Origin: an uncultured Lachnospiraceae bacterium
GTDB lineage: Bacteria > Bacillota > Clostridia > Lachnospirales > Lachnospiraceae
Length of the DNA: 41,739 bases
Reading direction: 5' to 3'
Assembly: GCA_910579645.1 (NCBI GenBank)
Contig: CAJTVK010000025.1
Coordinates: 1-41,739 of the forward strand
The position numbers and the translations under genes are program-made. This document shows positions 24,638 through 33,426 of the stretch, piece by piece. The number at the start of each line of letters is the position of its first letter. Position 1 is the stretch's first letter. The notes under the pieces are model-generated. The model was given only the letters and a program-made list of their open reading frames with translations. It was not told where the DNA came from and made no database searches.

Positions 24638-24897
24638 TTATGCCCCTTTTCCGAAAACACTTTGAACTTCCTTTTCCTCACAGTAAAGCTTCTCTAATAT
24701 CGCCATAACGTCCGGCTGCGTTGGAGTGAATTTAGTACCACGCTTTAACATACCCATTATTTTTTCGCTTTCTGCTCAATTTCTCTGGCAGTATGCTCAC
24801 TCGTCAACATCAGATGATTTCCGGCGATTGTGTATTCCCGCTCTATAGTAAACAACGGACAGATTTCCCGTTCACCGTTATCCTCCGGAGGAAGCAC
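24638..24897 (-). pseudogene. probable frameshifted small gene, about 85 aa
   Basis: Two short minus-strand frames meet head to tail: 24757-24897 (46 aa, GTG start, ending ...HTAREIEQKAKK) and 24638-24757 (39 aa, MGMLKRGTKFTPTQPDVMAI onward). The first stop and second ATG overlap (TAATG) right after a run of six As. Adding one A would join them smoothly as ...EQKAKKIMGMLKRG..., which suggests one gene broken in a homopolymer. Alternatives are two coupled tiny genes, programmed slippage, or a sequencing error. I do not recognise the product. The surrounding 544 bp (24541-25084) otherwise holds a terminator and a possible response-regulator remnant. Confidence 0.45.
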
Positions 24898-25003
24898 TGA
24901 ATTTTTGCGGGCAGTATGCCGTGCTTACAGACAGCAGGAATCCGTGCCGGGAACATCATTGGTTCCAGAAAACGTATCAATCCCCGAGGAAACCCGTCAT
25001 ACG

Positions 25004-25081
25004 GCGGAAAAGCATGGCACCGACGCATATGTCACAAAACCGTTCCTGCCGGAACAGATTACGGCAGCATTAAGCTGCTGA
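25004..25081 (+). pseudogene. possible remnant of a response-regulator receiver domain
   Basis: The last 25 residues of a plus-strand frame read AEKHGTDAYVTKPFLPEQIT and then AALSC. The G-x-D-x-YVTKPF motif is the typical end of a receiver domain (conserved lysine and alpha-5 start). Nothing upstream resembles the phosphorylated aspartate region, so only the end of a gene seems to survive. It stops 4 bp before the end of the convergent MATE gene. Confidence 0.35.
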
Positions 25082-25084
25082 CGC

Positions 25085-26449
25085 TTAGCTTTTAACCTTC
25101 GCTTTACCTCCCTTCAATTTTCGGTAAAGCGCAAAATACATCGTCACAAAGCACGCCAGCCCCCCTATTGCATTGGAGATAGGTTCCGCCAGAAACACAC
25201 CGTCCACGCCAAGCCCCAGCCTTGGCAGCAGCACGGTCAGGGGGGCAACAATAACTGCCTTACGCAGCAGGGAGAAAAAGATTGCATGCCGGGAATAGCC
25301 TAACGCGGTGAAGGCCGACTGTCCCGTAAACTGAAAGGCCATAAAGAAAAAGCCGAAAAAGTACAGCCGCAGCGCGTCAGTCCCTGCCTCTATCATGGCA
25401 ATGTCTTCCGTAAATACAGACAGCAGCAGATGAGGGCTCAGTATCACCAGCAGCCATGCAAACAGCGTGTAAACAATGCCAAGTCCGGCAGTAAAGCGGA
25501 TAGCCTGCCGGACTTTGCCGTATTCCCCCGCGCCGTAATTATATCCCAGCACAGGCTGCGCCCCGTTTGTAATGCCGCTGACAGGCAAGGACAGAATTTC
25601 TCTGGCGGAATTAATTACCGTCATCACACCTACATATAAGTCGCCTCCGTATACTTTCAGCGTAGCATTGCACACCACCTGCACCAGACAGTTTGTGCCC
25701 TGCATAATGAATCCCGACATTCCCAGAGCCATAATCTCACCGGTCAGTTTTCTGTCTATCCGCATATTTGCCTTTTTCATACGCAGCAAAGCTTTCTTCC
25801 CTGTGAGAAATTTCACAACCCATATACAGGAAACCGCCTGACTGAGCACTGTGGCCAGCGCCGCGCCGCCCACGCCCATATTCAGCCCGAAAATAAATAT
25901 TGGATCCAGCGCCAAATTCAGCACAGCCCCAAGCAGCGTAGTCAGCATGCCGATACGCGGAAATCCCTGCGCATTGATAAAACCGTTCAGTCCCGTGGCC
26001 AGCATGGTAAACGGAGTGCCCAGCAAATATATCCTCAGATACGCATCCGCATATAAATAGGATTCGTCACTGGCTCCGAACAGATAAAGAACCGGCCTGC
26101 GGAATATGTAACAGAACAAAAACAGCAGAGCCGAGGTTCCCAGCAAAAGAGAAAAAGTATTGCCCAATATTTTCTCCGCCCGCTTCTCCTCTCCTGCCCC
26201 TCTGGCTATGGAAAAAAGCGGCGTCCCTCCCGTGCCGAAGAGAAACGTAAACGCCGCAATCAAGGTCGTCAGCGGAAACACCAGGCCAATGCCTGTCAGT
26301 GCCATGCTGTCCGCCCCCGGCAGATGGCCGATGTAAATGCGGTCTACCACATTATATAAAAGCTGTACCAGCTGCGCCAGTATCAGCGGAATGGACTGCG
26401 CCACAATGTTCTGCCAGACCTTCCCCTTTGAAAAATCCGTTGACTTCAT
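25085..26449 (-). CDS. MATE family efflux transporter
   Basis: A 454-aa, 12-helix multidrug and toxin extrusion transporter. Typical features are QSIPLILAQLVQLLYNVVDR near residue 18, GTGGTPLFSIARGAGEE (about 72-88) and LNGFINAQGFPRIGM in the middle; the second half repeats the fold with NGAQPVLGYNYGAG. MATE pumps export cationic drugs in exchange for Na+ or H+; the substrate here is unknown. GGGAG lies 12 bases before the ATG, a rather long spacing. A 161-bp mobile element sits 43 bp upstream of its start codon. Confidence 0.94.
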   Translation of the reverse strand: MKSTDFSKGKVWQNIVAQSIPLILAQLVQLLYNVVDRIYIGHLPGADSMALTGIGLVFPLTTLIAAFTFLFGTGGTPLFSIARGAGEEKRAEKILGNTFSLLLGTSALLFLFCYIFRRPVLYLFGASDESYLYADAYLRIYLLGTPFTMLATGLNGFINAQGFPRIGMLTTLLGAVLNLALDPIFIFGLNMGVGGAALATVLSQAVSCIWVVKFLTGKKALLRMKKANMRIDRKLTGEIMALGMSGFIMQGTNCLVQVVCNATLKVYGGDLYVGVMTVINSAREILSLPVSGITNGAQPVLGYNYGAGEYGKVRQAIRFTAGLGIVYTLFAWLLVILSPHLLLSVFTEDIAMIEAGTDALRLYFFGFFFMAFQFTGQSAFTALGYSRHAIFFSLLRKAVIVAPLTVLLPRLGLGVDGVFLAEPISNAIGGLACFVTMYFALYRKLKGGKAKVKS

Positions 26450-26492
26450 GCTTTAAGACATCTCCCTTCCGATAACCAATTCTGTTTGTTCC

Positions 26493-26653
26493 AGTATGAC
26501 CCGCACCAATTAGCCATATGTTTCGCTTGTCTAAATTTCCATCTGCCGCGTTGTCATCGGTCAACGATGCCACCGCATCGCCTCCCTCTTCCGCCTTGCA
26601 GACTGAAAATTTATCCTGCGCGAAGCATATGGCTAATTGGTGTGGGTCATACT
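26493..26653 (-). mobile_element. 161-bp miniature inverted-repeat element, copy 1
   Basis: The element is bounded by 34-bp imperfect terminal inverted repeats (AGTATGACCC at each tip, then CACCAATTAGCCATATG; 2 mismatches between ends). Its reverse complement matches 37628-37788 at about 157 of 161 positions. No transposase is encoded. One reading frame on the minus strand is open across the whole element. I see no clear target-site duplication. It sits between the MATE start codon and the chemoreceptor promoter. Confidence 0.88.
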
Positions 26654-26739
26654 AGTATATCACATTTACATCCACAAAGAAATTCCATAGTCAATAACAT
26701 TTTGCACAATAACATTTCTAAAAAAAGCATAAATTTTCA

Positions 26740-26768
26740 TTGAATTTATATAAAAACAGAGATACAAT
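26740..26768 (+). promoter_or_regulatory. chemoreceptor promoter
   Basis: TTGAAT (26740-26745), a 17-bp spacer and TACAAT (26763-26768), 38 bp before the start codon at 26806. It looks like a sigma-A promoter rather than the sigma-D type used for many motility genes. Together with the 161-bp element it accounts for most of the 356-bp gap 26450-26805. Confidence 0.65.
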
Positions 26769-26805
26769 AGAAAGAAGGGGAACAAACTGCACAGGGAGGG
26801 TTATT

Positions 26806-28836
26806 ATGAAACAGCAAGAGAAAACTAAAATTCCAAAAAAAGGCATAGAGACTAAAATTTTGCGTCAAATCGGCGGAAGCGTGATTCTGGTGCTTCTGCT
26901 CATAGAGATTGTTTCCATCTGCATGGTCGGATGGCTTTTCTTTTCATCCAAAAAGGCAGAGCTGACACAGGAATCCAATGCCGCCGCCAATCAGCTGACA
27001 GGATTTCTGGAGCAATATACAAAAAGCGTGGAACAGCTGGCTGTCAATCCGGAAATCAGACAAGTTATGGCTGAAACAAAACCCGGAGACTACATGATGG
27101 ATGCCGAAAAGGCAGATACTGCCATGGAGAACCTGATAGGCATTGCCAAAACGGATACCGAAAATGTCCTGTCGGCTTGGATGTCCGACTTGGACACCAG
27201 TTCGTTGGCACAGTCCGACGGCTTCATCAGTGACGAAAGCTGGGACATTACAGGCCGCGGCTGGTACGGATGTATTGAGACGGGGGAACCCATCCTGACG
27301 GAACCTTATCTGGATTCCTCCACCGGAAAGATGATTTTAAGTGCAGCATGCCCGGTTTTTGACGATGCCAACGGAACCGTCCTCGGCGCAGTAGGCATGG
27401 ATATCTCCTTGGAGCACATGACGGATATTATGTCTGAATATAAAATCGGCCGCAGCGGCTACATCCTGCTGTTGTCCGAAAACGGCACCTTCCTTTACCA
27501 TCCGCAAAGCGATATCATCCAGAAAAACATAAAAGACGTAAATATATCCGAAAATGCCATGAATGCCGTTTTATCCGGCACCAATAAGTTCCTGGCATAT
27601 CAAGTGGACGGCCATACCAAATACGGCTCGCTGAAGACAGCCGGGGATACCGGCTATCTTGTGCTCAGCTGCCTGCCCTTTGGGGAATATTATGCAACCT
27701 TAATTGCCATGGTCATTGCGCTGATGCTGATATTTGCAGCCGGCATCTTTCTCATTGCGTTCCGAATCAAAAAAAGCGCCAGAAACCTGACGAAGCCGAT
27801 TCTGGAACTGAACCATACCGCACAGCAGCTTGCCGACGGCAATCTGGACGTGCAGCTTGTAATTACAAGCGAAGACGAAATCGGGGCTCTTGGAAACTCT
27901 TTCCAGAAGACGGTCAGCCGGCTGAAAGAATATATTGCATACATAGATGAGACGGCCGAAGTGCTGTCAAGGATTGCCGACGGAAAGCTGAGCATTGACC
28001 TGCAGCACGATTATGCCGGCGAATTCCGGAAAATCAAGACAGCCCTGCTCAATATATCCGATTCCATGAACCAAGTCATGATGGGAATCAACGAAAGTTC
28101 CGAACGGGTGTCCGTAGGTGCCTCCGAACTGGCCTCCGCCTCCCAGATTCTGGCGGAAGGAGCCGAAACACAGGCCGCTGCCGTAGAGCAGCTTGCCGCC
28201 ACTGCAAATACGGTTACGGATCAGGTAGAAAACAGTCTCCGGGAAACGGAAACATCCGCCAAGGCCACCGCCAAAGCCACGGCTATGATTGAAGAAAATC
28301 AGGAAAAAATGAAGCGGATGATGGAAGCCATGAACAAGATCCAAGAAACTTCGCAGAAAGTTGTGGGGATTATCCAAACCATAGAAGAAATCGCTTCACA
28401 GACCAACCTTTTGTCACTGAATGCATCCATAGAAGCGGCCCGTGCCGGAGATGCCGGAAGAGGCTTTGCCGTAGTGGCCGATGAAATCGGCAAGCTGGCA
28501 TTGGAAAGTTCCAAAGCGGCAAGCACTACGAAAGAACTGATTGAAATCTCAATGGAAGAAATCAACAAAGGAAACACCATCGCCGTGGGCGCCATGGATT
28601 CTCTGAAGGAATCGGTAACCGTAGTGGGAAAGGTGAATGAAATGATTCAGGGAACGGCCGAAAATGCTGTCGTTCAGGCGGAAAGCATGAAACAGATCCG
28701 CATAGGGATTGAGGAAATAGCCCATGGAATACAGGACAATTCCGCCGCTTCCCAAGAAACTTCCGCAACCTCGGAAGAACTGGCTTCACAGGCAGATGCC
28801 TTAAATAAAATGGTACAGAGATTTGAACTATGTTAA
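26806..28836 (+). CDS. methyl-accepting chemotaxis protein with Cache sensor domain
   Basis: A 676-aa chemoreceptor: cytoplasmic N-tail, membrane helix at about 25-48, an outside sensor of about 260 residues with double-Cache features (GRGWYGCIETGEPILTEPYL, GAVGMDISLEHMTDIM), a second helix at about 308-328, a HAMP domain and a long signalling domain with the tip EEIASQTNLLSLNASIEAAR. dCache domains usually bind amino acids or other small organic ligands; the ligand is unknown. The start at 26806 has GGGAGGG five bases upstream. There is no C-terminal CheR-binding pentapeptide. No che or fla genes are nearby. Confidence 0.95.
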   Translation: MKQQEKTKIPKKGIETKILRQIGGSVILVLLLIEIVSICMVGWLFFSSKKAELTQESNAAANQLTGFLEQYTKSVEQLAVNPEIRQVMAETKPGDYMMDAEKADTAMENLIGIAKTDTENVLSAWMSDLDTSSLAQSDGFISDESWDITGRGWYGCIETGEPILTEPYLDSSTGKMILSAACPVFDDANGTVLGAVGMDISLEHMTDIMSEYKIGRSGYILLLSENGTFLYHPQSDIIQKNIKDVNISENAMNAVLSGTNKFLAYQVDGHTKYGSLKTAGDTGYLVLSCLPFGEYYATLIAMVIALMLIFAAGIFLIAFRIKKSARNLTKPILELNHTAQQLADGNLDVQLVITSEDEIGALGNSFQKTVSRLKEYIAYIDETAEVLSRIADGKLSIDLQHDYAGEFRKIKTALLNISDSMNQVMMGINESSERVSVGASELASASQILAEGAETQAAAVEQLAATANTVTDQVENSLRETETSAKATAKATAMIEENQEKMKRMMEAMNKIQETSQKVVGIIQTIEEIASQTNLLSLNASIEAARAGDAGRGFAVVADEIGKLALESSKAASTTKELIEISMEEINKGNTIAVGAMDSLKESVTVVGKVNEMIQGTAENAVVQAESMKQIRIGIEEIAHGIQDNSAASQETSATSEELASQADALNKMVQRFELC

Positions 28837-28847
28837 TCGCCGGATTC

Positions 28848-28889
28848 CGTTCAGGCAGGGAAATCATTTCCCTGCCTGAACGTCTTTTT
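28848..28889 (+). terminator. chemoreceptor gene terminator
   Basis: Near-perfect stem CGTTCAGGCAGGGAAAT / ATTTCCCTGCCTGAACG (28848-28882) followed by TCTTTTT, 11 bp after the stop codon. Confidence 0.92.
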
Positions 28890-28916
28890 CCCGCTTTCCC
28901 AAAAAATTTCTTCCCA

Positions 28917-28964
28917 CTTTTCCCAAAGACTCTCCTTCCGCTTTTCCAAAGGCTCTCCTTCCCG
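28917..28964. repeat. two 24-bp tandem repeats
   Basis: CTTTTCCCAAAGACTCTCCT-type units at 28917-28940 and 28941-28964, with a degenerate third starting at 28965, between the chemoreceptor terminator and the end of the convergent PBP gene. Confidence 0.55.
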
Positions 28965-28996
28965 TTTACCCAAAAGTCTTCTGCCTCCGGCTTATT

Positions 28997-31117
28997 CTAC
29001 TCCATCCTTCCAAACCAGCTTCCCAGCACCCGATCCGCTTTTTCTACCACATATCCGCTCCCGCCCCGTCCTTTCACATCTTCCGTCATGCTGACCAGCA
29101 GAATCGGACGCTGCACCGTATGTTCGGCGGTAAAAACGGCAAACCATCCCAGCTCTGTCCCGCCGATATCGTCTTTCGAAGCTTTGATTTCCGCCGTCCC
29201 TGTTTTTCCGGCCAAAAGAACATATTCCCGATGCGCTCCGTAGCCGGTTGCGGCAGGGTCGTTCACTGCCTTTTTCATTCCCTCCAGGACAATGCCGGCT
29301 GTATTTGCGGAAAAAGCATTTTCCATCCAATACTCCGGTGCCGCGTCCTGCCGGTATGTCAGATAAGGCTTCACCATATTTCCTTCATTGCAGAAAGCCG
29401 TATAAATGCATGCCAAATGCAGAGGATTGATTAACATCTGACCCTGCCCGTATCCGCTGTCCGCCAACTGTATCTCTGTTTCAAAACTTTCCGTATTGGA
29501 GAACTGCGATGCCGCCATTCCTGCCTCAAAAGGCATTTCTTCCTGAAACCCTAAGCGCAGCAGGGAATCTTTCATTCCTTCCGCCCCGATTCTCAAAGCG
29601 GCTTTGGCAAAATAAATATTATCCGAATAAATCAATGCATTCTCCAGAACAACCGGCTCATAGGCATGCAGAGTAGTCACATAATAGGAACCCCATGAAG
29701 TATCTTTCTGCCAGCTTAGCCCCTCATTCCCATAGTCCTCTTCCGGATTCAGGGTTCCGGTTTCCAAGCCTATGGCCGCAGTCACAGGCTTGAATGCAGA
29801 GCCAGGGCACCATGCCTGCCGGAACCGGTTATACAGCGGACGGCTTTCATCCTCATTCCATGCGGTCCACTGCCCGCCGGAAAGTCCCAAAATAAATTCA
29901 TTGCTGTCATAGGACGGTGTGCTGACCAATGCCAGCACTTCCCCGGTAAAAGGGTCCATGGCCACGGAGCAGCTTTTATCCTCTTTAAACTGCTCATACA
30001 GCACACGCTGAAGCTCCGCATCTATCGTCAGCCTGATATCCTTTCCATGCTCCACTGCCCGGCTGGCCAGTTCCTCTTTCTCCCCGCCTTCGGCATCCAC
30101 GATATAAATCCGGCAGCCATTATGCCCCTTCAGTTCTTTCTCAAACAGACTCTCTGCCCCGCTTCTCCCGATTACGCTGTTTGCGGTATATCCTTCCCCC
30201 GCATGCTTCTCCAAGTCCTCCGCGGTAACATTCTGCACATAACCCACTAAATGCGCCGCCGCATCCCGCAGGGGATAAGTCCTGACTTCCGTATCGGAAA
30301 TCATGACCCCCGGTATTTCCAGCAGTTGCTGCTGCCTTTCATACTCTTCCAGAATCTCCTCCTCCGACTCCAAGGCCAGCAGTTCCACATCCTCCACCTT
30401 ACGCAACGTCTTAATGGGGACAAAATAGTCGTCCTTTACCCATTTGGCCGATAATTTCTTCTCTATCCCTTCCGGTTCCGTTCCCAGCAGTTCCGCCATC
30501 TGCCCGATTGCTTCCTCCCGGTTCTCCAATTTCCCCGGAACGATTCCCACCGAAGAAGCCACGCCTGCTCCTGCAAGAAGCCGGCCGTTCCGGTCTAAAA
30601 TCTGCCCCCGCTCCGCCTGCTCCGTGGAAACCCTTACTTTATCCTCGGCTTCCAATCCCGGATAAATCAGTGAGTCCTCCCATGCCAGCCGGTATCCTTC
30701 CTCCTCTTTCAGAAAAAATGCTTTGTTTTCAAAGCTGACCGAGCCTGCCGCCGTATCGAACGCGGTTTGGTACTGAACCTCATTTTTTTCCTTATCATAG
30801 GACACAATCTCCACTGTCATGTTCTGCACTTCCATGCCCTCATAAATGGCAGAATTGCGTTTTATGAATGCTTCCCGGCTGATTTGCCCTGCCGACTCTG
30901 CAGCAAGCATCCCATACATTTCCTCATACTTCTGCTGCGGTATATATCCCATATATGTGAGCAGCAGTTCATCGGGCTTCGGAAGCAGGCTCTCTTTCCT
31001 TATTATAATTATCAGACATACGGCTGCTCCGACTATGACGGCCGCCAATAGGCCGCCGGTTACCCATGCGGCCATGTTCGCTTTTTTTCTCCTGCCCCCG
31101 TGTTTTCTTTTTGCCAT
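28997..31117 (-). CDS. class B penicillin-binding protein with MecA-type N-terminal domain
   Basis: A 706-aa membrane-anchored transpeptidase that cross-links peptidoglycan. One membrane helix at about 16-39, then an NTF2-like MecA_N domain (about 45-155), a dimerisation region (about 165-345, with ERGQILDRNGRLLA) and the transpeptidase domain. Catalytic motifs are intact: SxxK at 440-443 (PGSAFKP), SDN at 498-500 and KTG at 638-640 (AGKTGTAE). The MecA_N domain places it with low-affinity PBPs such as MecA and enterococcal Pbp5, but affinity cannot be read from sequence. The start has a perfect GGAGG seven bases upstream. It stands apart from cell-division genes; the DUF523 gene lies upstream on the same strand. 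Confidence 0.95.
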   Translation of the reverse strand: MAKRKHGGRRKKANMAAWVTGGLLAAVIVGAAVCLIIIIRKESLLPKPDELLLTYMGYIPQQKYEEMYGMLAAESAGQISREAFIKRNSAIYEGMEVQNMTVEIVSYDKEKNEVQYQTAFDTAAGSVSFENKAFFLKEEEGYRLAWEDSLIYPGLEAEDKVRVSTEQAERGQILDRNGRLLAGAGVASSVGIVPGKLENREEAIGQMAELLGTEPEGIEKKLSAKWVKDDYFVPIKTLRKVEDVELLALESEEEILEEYERQQQLLEIPGVMISDTEVRTYPLRDAAAHLVGYVQNVTAEDLEKHAGEGYTANSVIGRSGAESLFEKELKGHNGCRIYIVDAEGGEKEELASRAVEHGKDIRLTIDAELQRVLYEQFKEDKSCSVAMDPFTGEVLALVSTPSYDSNEFILGLSGGQWTAWNEDESRPLYNRFRQAWCPGSAFKPVTAAIGLETGTLNPEEDYGNEGLSWQKDTSWGSYYVTTLHAYEPVVLENALIYSDNIYFAKAALRIGAEGMKDSLLRLGFQEEMPFEAGMAASQFSNTESFETEIQLADSGYGQGQMLINPLHLACIYTAFCNEGNMVKPYLTYRQDAAPEYWMENAFSANTAGIVLEGMKKAVNDPAATGYGAHREYVLLAGKTGTAEIKASKDDIGGTELGWFAVFTAEHTVQRPILLVSMTEDVKGRGGSGYVVEKADRVLGSWFGRME

Positions 31118-31198
31118 ATTTTATCCTCCGACCGGACATCTTCTTTCACTGTCTCTTTTCATGAATATTACACCCGTAGGATTTTAATGTCAAGTTTT

Positions 31199-31702
31199 TT
31201 ATATGTGCCGTCTCCCGCTTTTCCTGCCGGAGGCAGAAACTGCCCTTTCTTGCCGGCATGGCTCCGGTTCCCCAACATTGCCGTTTATAATATCTTCCGC
31301 ATCCACCAGTTCAATGCCGGCATCCTGCAGCAATTCGGCAAACACCCCTTGTCCGTCCACAAGCTTACCGCTGAAACTCCCGTCATAAACCTGATAAATC
31401 CCGCAGCTTGGGCTTCTTGACTGTAGGATTGCCATGTCCGCCCCGCAGTCCATGGCCTTCTTCAGGGCAAGGGCGGCTCCTTCCCGAAATTCTCTGTCCA
31501 CACTTACGCGTTCCTCCGTCATCACTGCCCCGTTGACGATTTCCGCCGGTTTTCTCGGCACGCTAAGCCCGCCCAGCACCTCCGGGCAGACTGCCGTCAC
31601 TTCGTGCCCCTTCACGAATTCAATGATTTTCTTATTATAATTGTTTTTTCCGTTATATTTACAATTCTCACCTAACAGACATGCACTTACCAGTATCTTC
31701 AT
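31199..31702 (-). CDS. DUF523 family protein
   Basis: A 167-aa DUF523 protein, a widespread small family of unknown function with conserved cysteines. Motifs: MKILVSACLLGENCKYNGK at the start, VCPEVLGGLSVPR (about 38-50) and LQSRSPSCGI near residue 95, where the SPSCG cysteine is family-typical. I start at 31702 because the family begins exactly with MKILVSACLLG and GGAG lies nine bases upstream; an ATG seven codons earlier is possible. The C-terminal 20 residues are basic and poorly conserved. It is 81 bp upstream of the PBP gene. Confidence 0.92.
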   Translation of the reverse strand: MKILVSACLLGENCKYNGKNNYNKKIIEFVKGHEVTAVCPEVLGGLSVPRKPAEIVNGAVMTEERVSVDREFREGAALALKKAMDCGADMAILQSRSPSCGIYQVYDGSFSGKLVDGQGVFAELLQDAGIELVDAEDIINGNVGEPEPCRQERAVSASGRKSGRRHI

Positions 31703-31740
31703 CCTTCCAATCTCCTGCTTCATTCCTGCGGCCGCACAGC

Positions 31741-31782
31741 CAAAAACGGAGATGGAGCGGATAATAGCCCCATCTCTGTTTT
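31741..31782 (-). terminator. terminator of the lacZ-symporter operon
   Basis: On the minus strand, the stem CAGAGATGG...CCATCTCCG ends in TTTTT. It lies between the symporter stop codon (31891) and the DUF523 start (31702). Confidence 0.7.
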
Positions 31783-31890
31783 ACCTTCCGATTGCTATCC
31801 GTAAAGAATCATACGGACAGTATACCATACTCCATGTCTGATTGCCATAAAGATTTTTACCGGCCACGGAAACGGCCGCGGCATTGCTCC

Positions 31891-33270
31891 TTAATTTGTC
31901 CCCAGGTTCTGCCGACCTCTCTTAATTTCCGCGTTCGTCTCCTCCACATTCATCTTGGAGAGAAGAAACAGAATCAGAAGGTTCAGAATCAGCGGCAGCC
32001 ATAAGTACATAAAATGCAGCATGTTGATGCAGGAAACCGGCTGCACCTCCAAGGTTCCGGAAAAACCGCTGATTTCCAACAGCCATCCCGAAATGGCTGT
32101 GCCCAAGCCGCCGCCCAGCTTCGTCCCAAGGGAGGTACAGGAATACATGGTGCCGTCCACTCTTTTCCCTTTTGTCAGGAACGTATATTCCGAACAGGAG
32201 GCAATGACGGCATTCATATCTCCCTGCCAAGGCCCCTGGCCGAAAGCGGCAACGGCGGTAAATGCCAGCATCAGCGGCACGCTTCCGATATAGGCCGCCG
32301 CCACTACCAACAGCCGTCCGGCAACCGCGAGCATATATCCCCTTTTGTTCAGCTTATAAAGCCCTTTCCACCGCTCTACCAGCATGGGAGTCAGCACTAA
32401 GGCAATAATCAGCGGAATATTGACTGCCCACGAAAATACCCCGTACAGATTTTCGTTTTTCAGTACATAGGTCATATAATAGATACCTGCATTAATCATT
32501 GCCCCATATAACTGCTGCAAAATGTAGACCCCGCATATCATAAGGTAAAACCGATTGGAAATCAGCAATTTCCCGGCTTCCAGCAGGCCGTATTTTTCCT
32601 CGTTCTTTTCTTCCTTCCCTGCCGCCATCGTCAGTTCTTCTTCCGGCAGTTCTTTCACGGAAAGGCAGGAGACGGTGTTCACTGCAAGCCCAACCAAGGC
32701 ATAGACCACCGCCACCGTCCGCCACGCGCCTGCGCCGCCGCCGCAGGCCGCCACAAATCCTACCGTAACCGACTGAATCAGAAGGCTGGTGGCAAAAGCA
32801 AAGATAAATCTGCAGGATCCCATCTGCACCCGCTCCTTGCTGTTGTTGGTGCAAAGGGAGGTAAGCGCGGAATAAGCTATGTTGTTGGCCGTATAGAACA
32901 CTGCATTCAGCAAGGTATACGCAATAAAGAACCAAACATACTGAGCCGCCGTGCCAATATCCACCGGAATGGCAAATATTGCCACCAGCGTCACCGCGCA
33001 GCCCACATAACCGTAAAGCATCCACGGCCTGGCTTTCCCCAGCCGGGTATGTGTCTTATCAATCATCGCTCCAAAGAAAATGTCCGTCACGCCGTCAAAC
33101 AACTTGGAAACGGCAATCAGGGTTCCCACAATACCTGCCGAAAGCCCCACCGAATTGGTCAGGTAAATCATAACGAAAGAAGAAAGGAACGCATACACCA
33201 CGTTTCCCGCCACATCCCCGGAACCGTAACCCACTTTGTTATACCATTTTAAATATGTTTTTTCTCCCAT
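31891..33270 (-). CDS. GPH-family sugar:cation symporter
   Basis: A 459-aa, 12-helix transporter of the glycoside-pentoside-hexuronide family (MelB/LacS/XynB type). Features: GYGSGDVAGNVVYAFLSSFV near the start, FDGVTDIFFGAMIDKTHTRL (the family's cation/substrate loop) and GKARPWML. Two starts are plausible: ATG 33270, used here, has GGGAG eight bases upstream; ATG 33285 has only AGGA. It is 156 bp downstream of the beta-galactosidase gene and followed by a terminator, so the pair likely imports and splits a galactoside. The symporter lacks a C-terminal IIA domain. Confidence 0.93.
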   Translation of the reverse strand: MGEKTYLKWYNKVGYGSGDVAGNVVYAFLSSFVMIYLTNSVGLSAGIVGTLIAVSKLFDGVTDIFFGAMIDKTHTRLGKARPWMLYGYVGCAVTLVAIFAIPVDIGTAAQYVWFFIAYTLLNAVFYTANNIAYSALTSLCTNNSKERVQMGSCRFIFAFATSLLIQSVTVGFVAACGGGAGAWRTVAVVYALVGLAVNTVSCLSVKELPEEELTMAAGKEEKNEEKYGLLEAGKLLISNRFYLMICGVYILQQLYGAMINAGIYYMTYVLKNENLYGVFSWAVNIPLIIALVLTPMLVERWKGLYKLNKRGYMLAVAGRLLVVAAAYIGSVPLMLAFTAVAAFGQGPWQGDMNAVIASCSEYTFLTKGKRVDGTMYSCTSLGTKLGGGLGTAISGWLLEISGFSGTLEVQPVSCINMLHFMYLWLPLILNLLILFLLSKMNVEETNAEIKRGRQNLGTN

Positions 33271-33426
33271 AAGCTTTTCTCCCATTTCAAATATTCCTGT
33301 TTACTCTTCACACTCTTTTCCGAAAAAGCCGGCAGCCCCACTGCAAGCAACGGAACATCAGGCTTGCAGCGCTGCCCGCAGCAATCAATTTATGCATCCG
33401 GGAAAGGAACCGGCATCAGACGAAAA

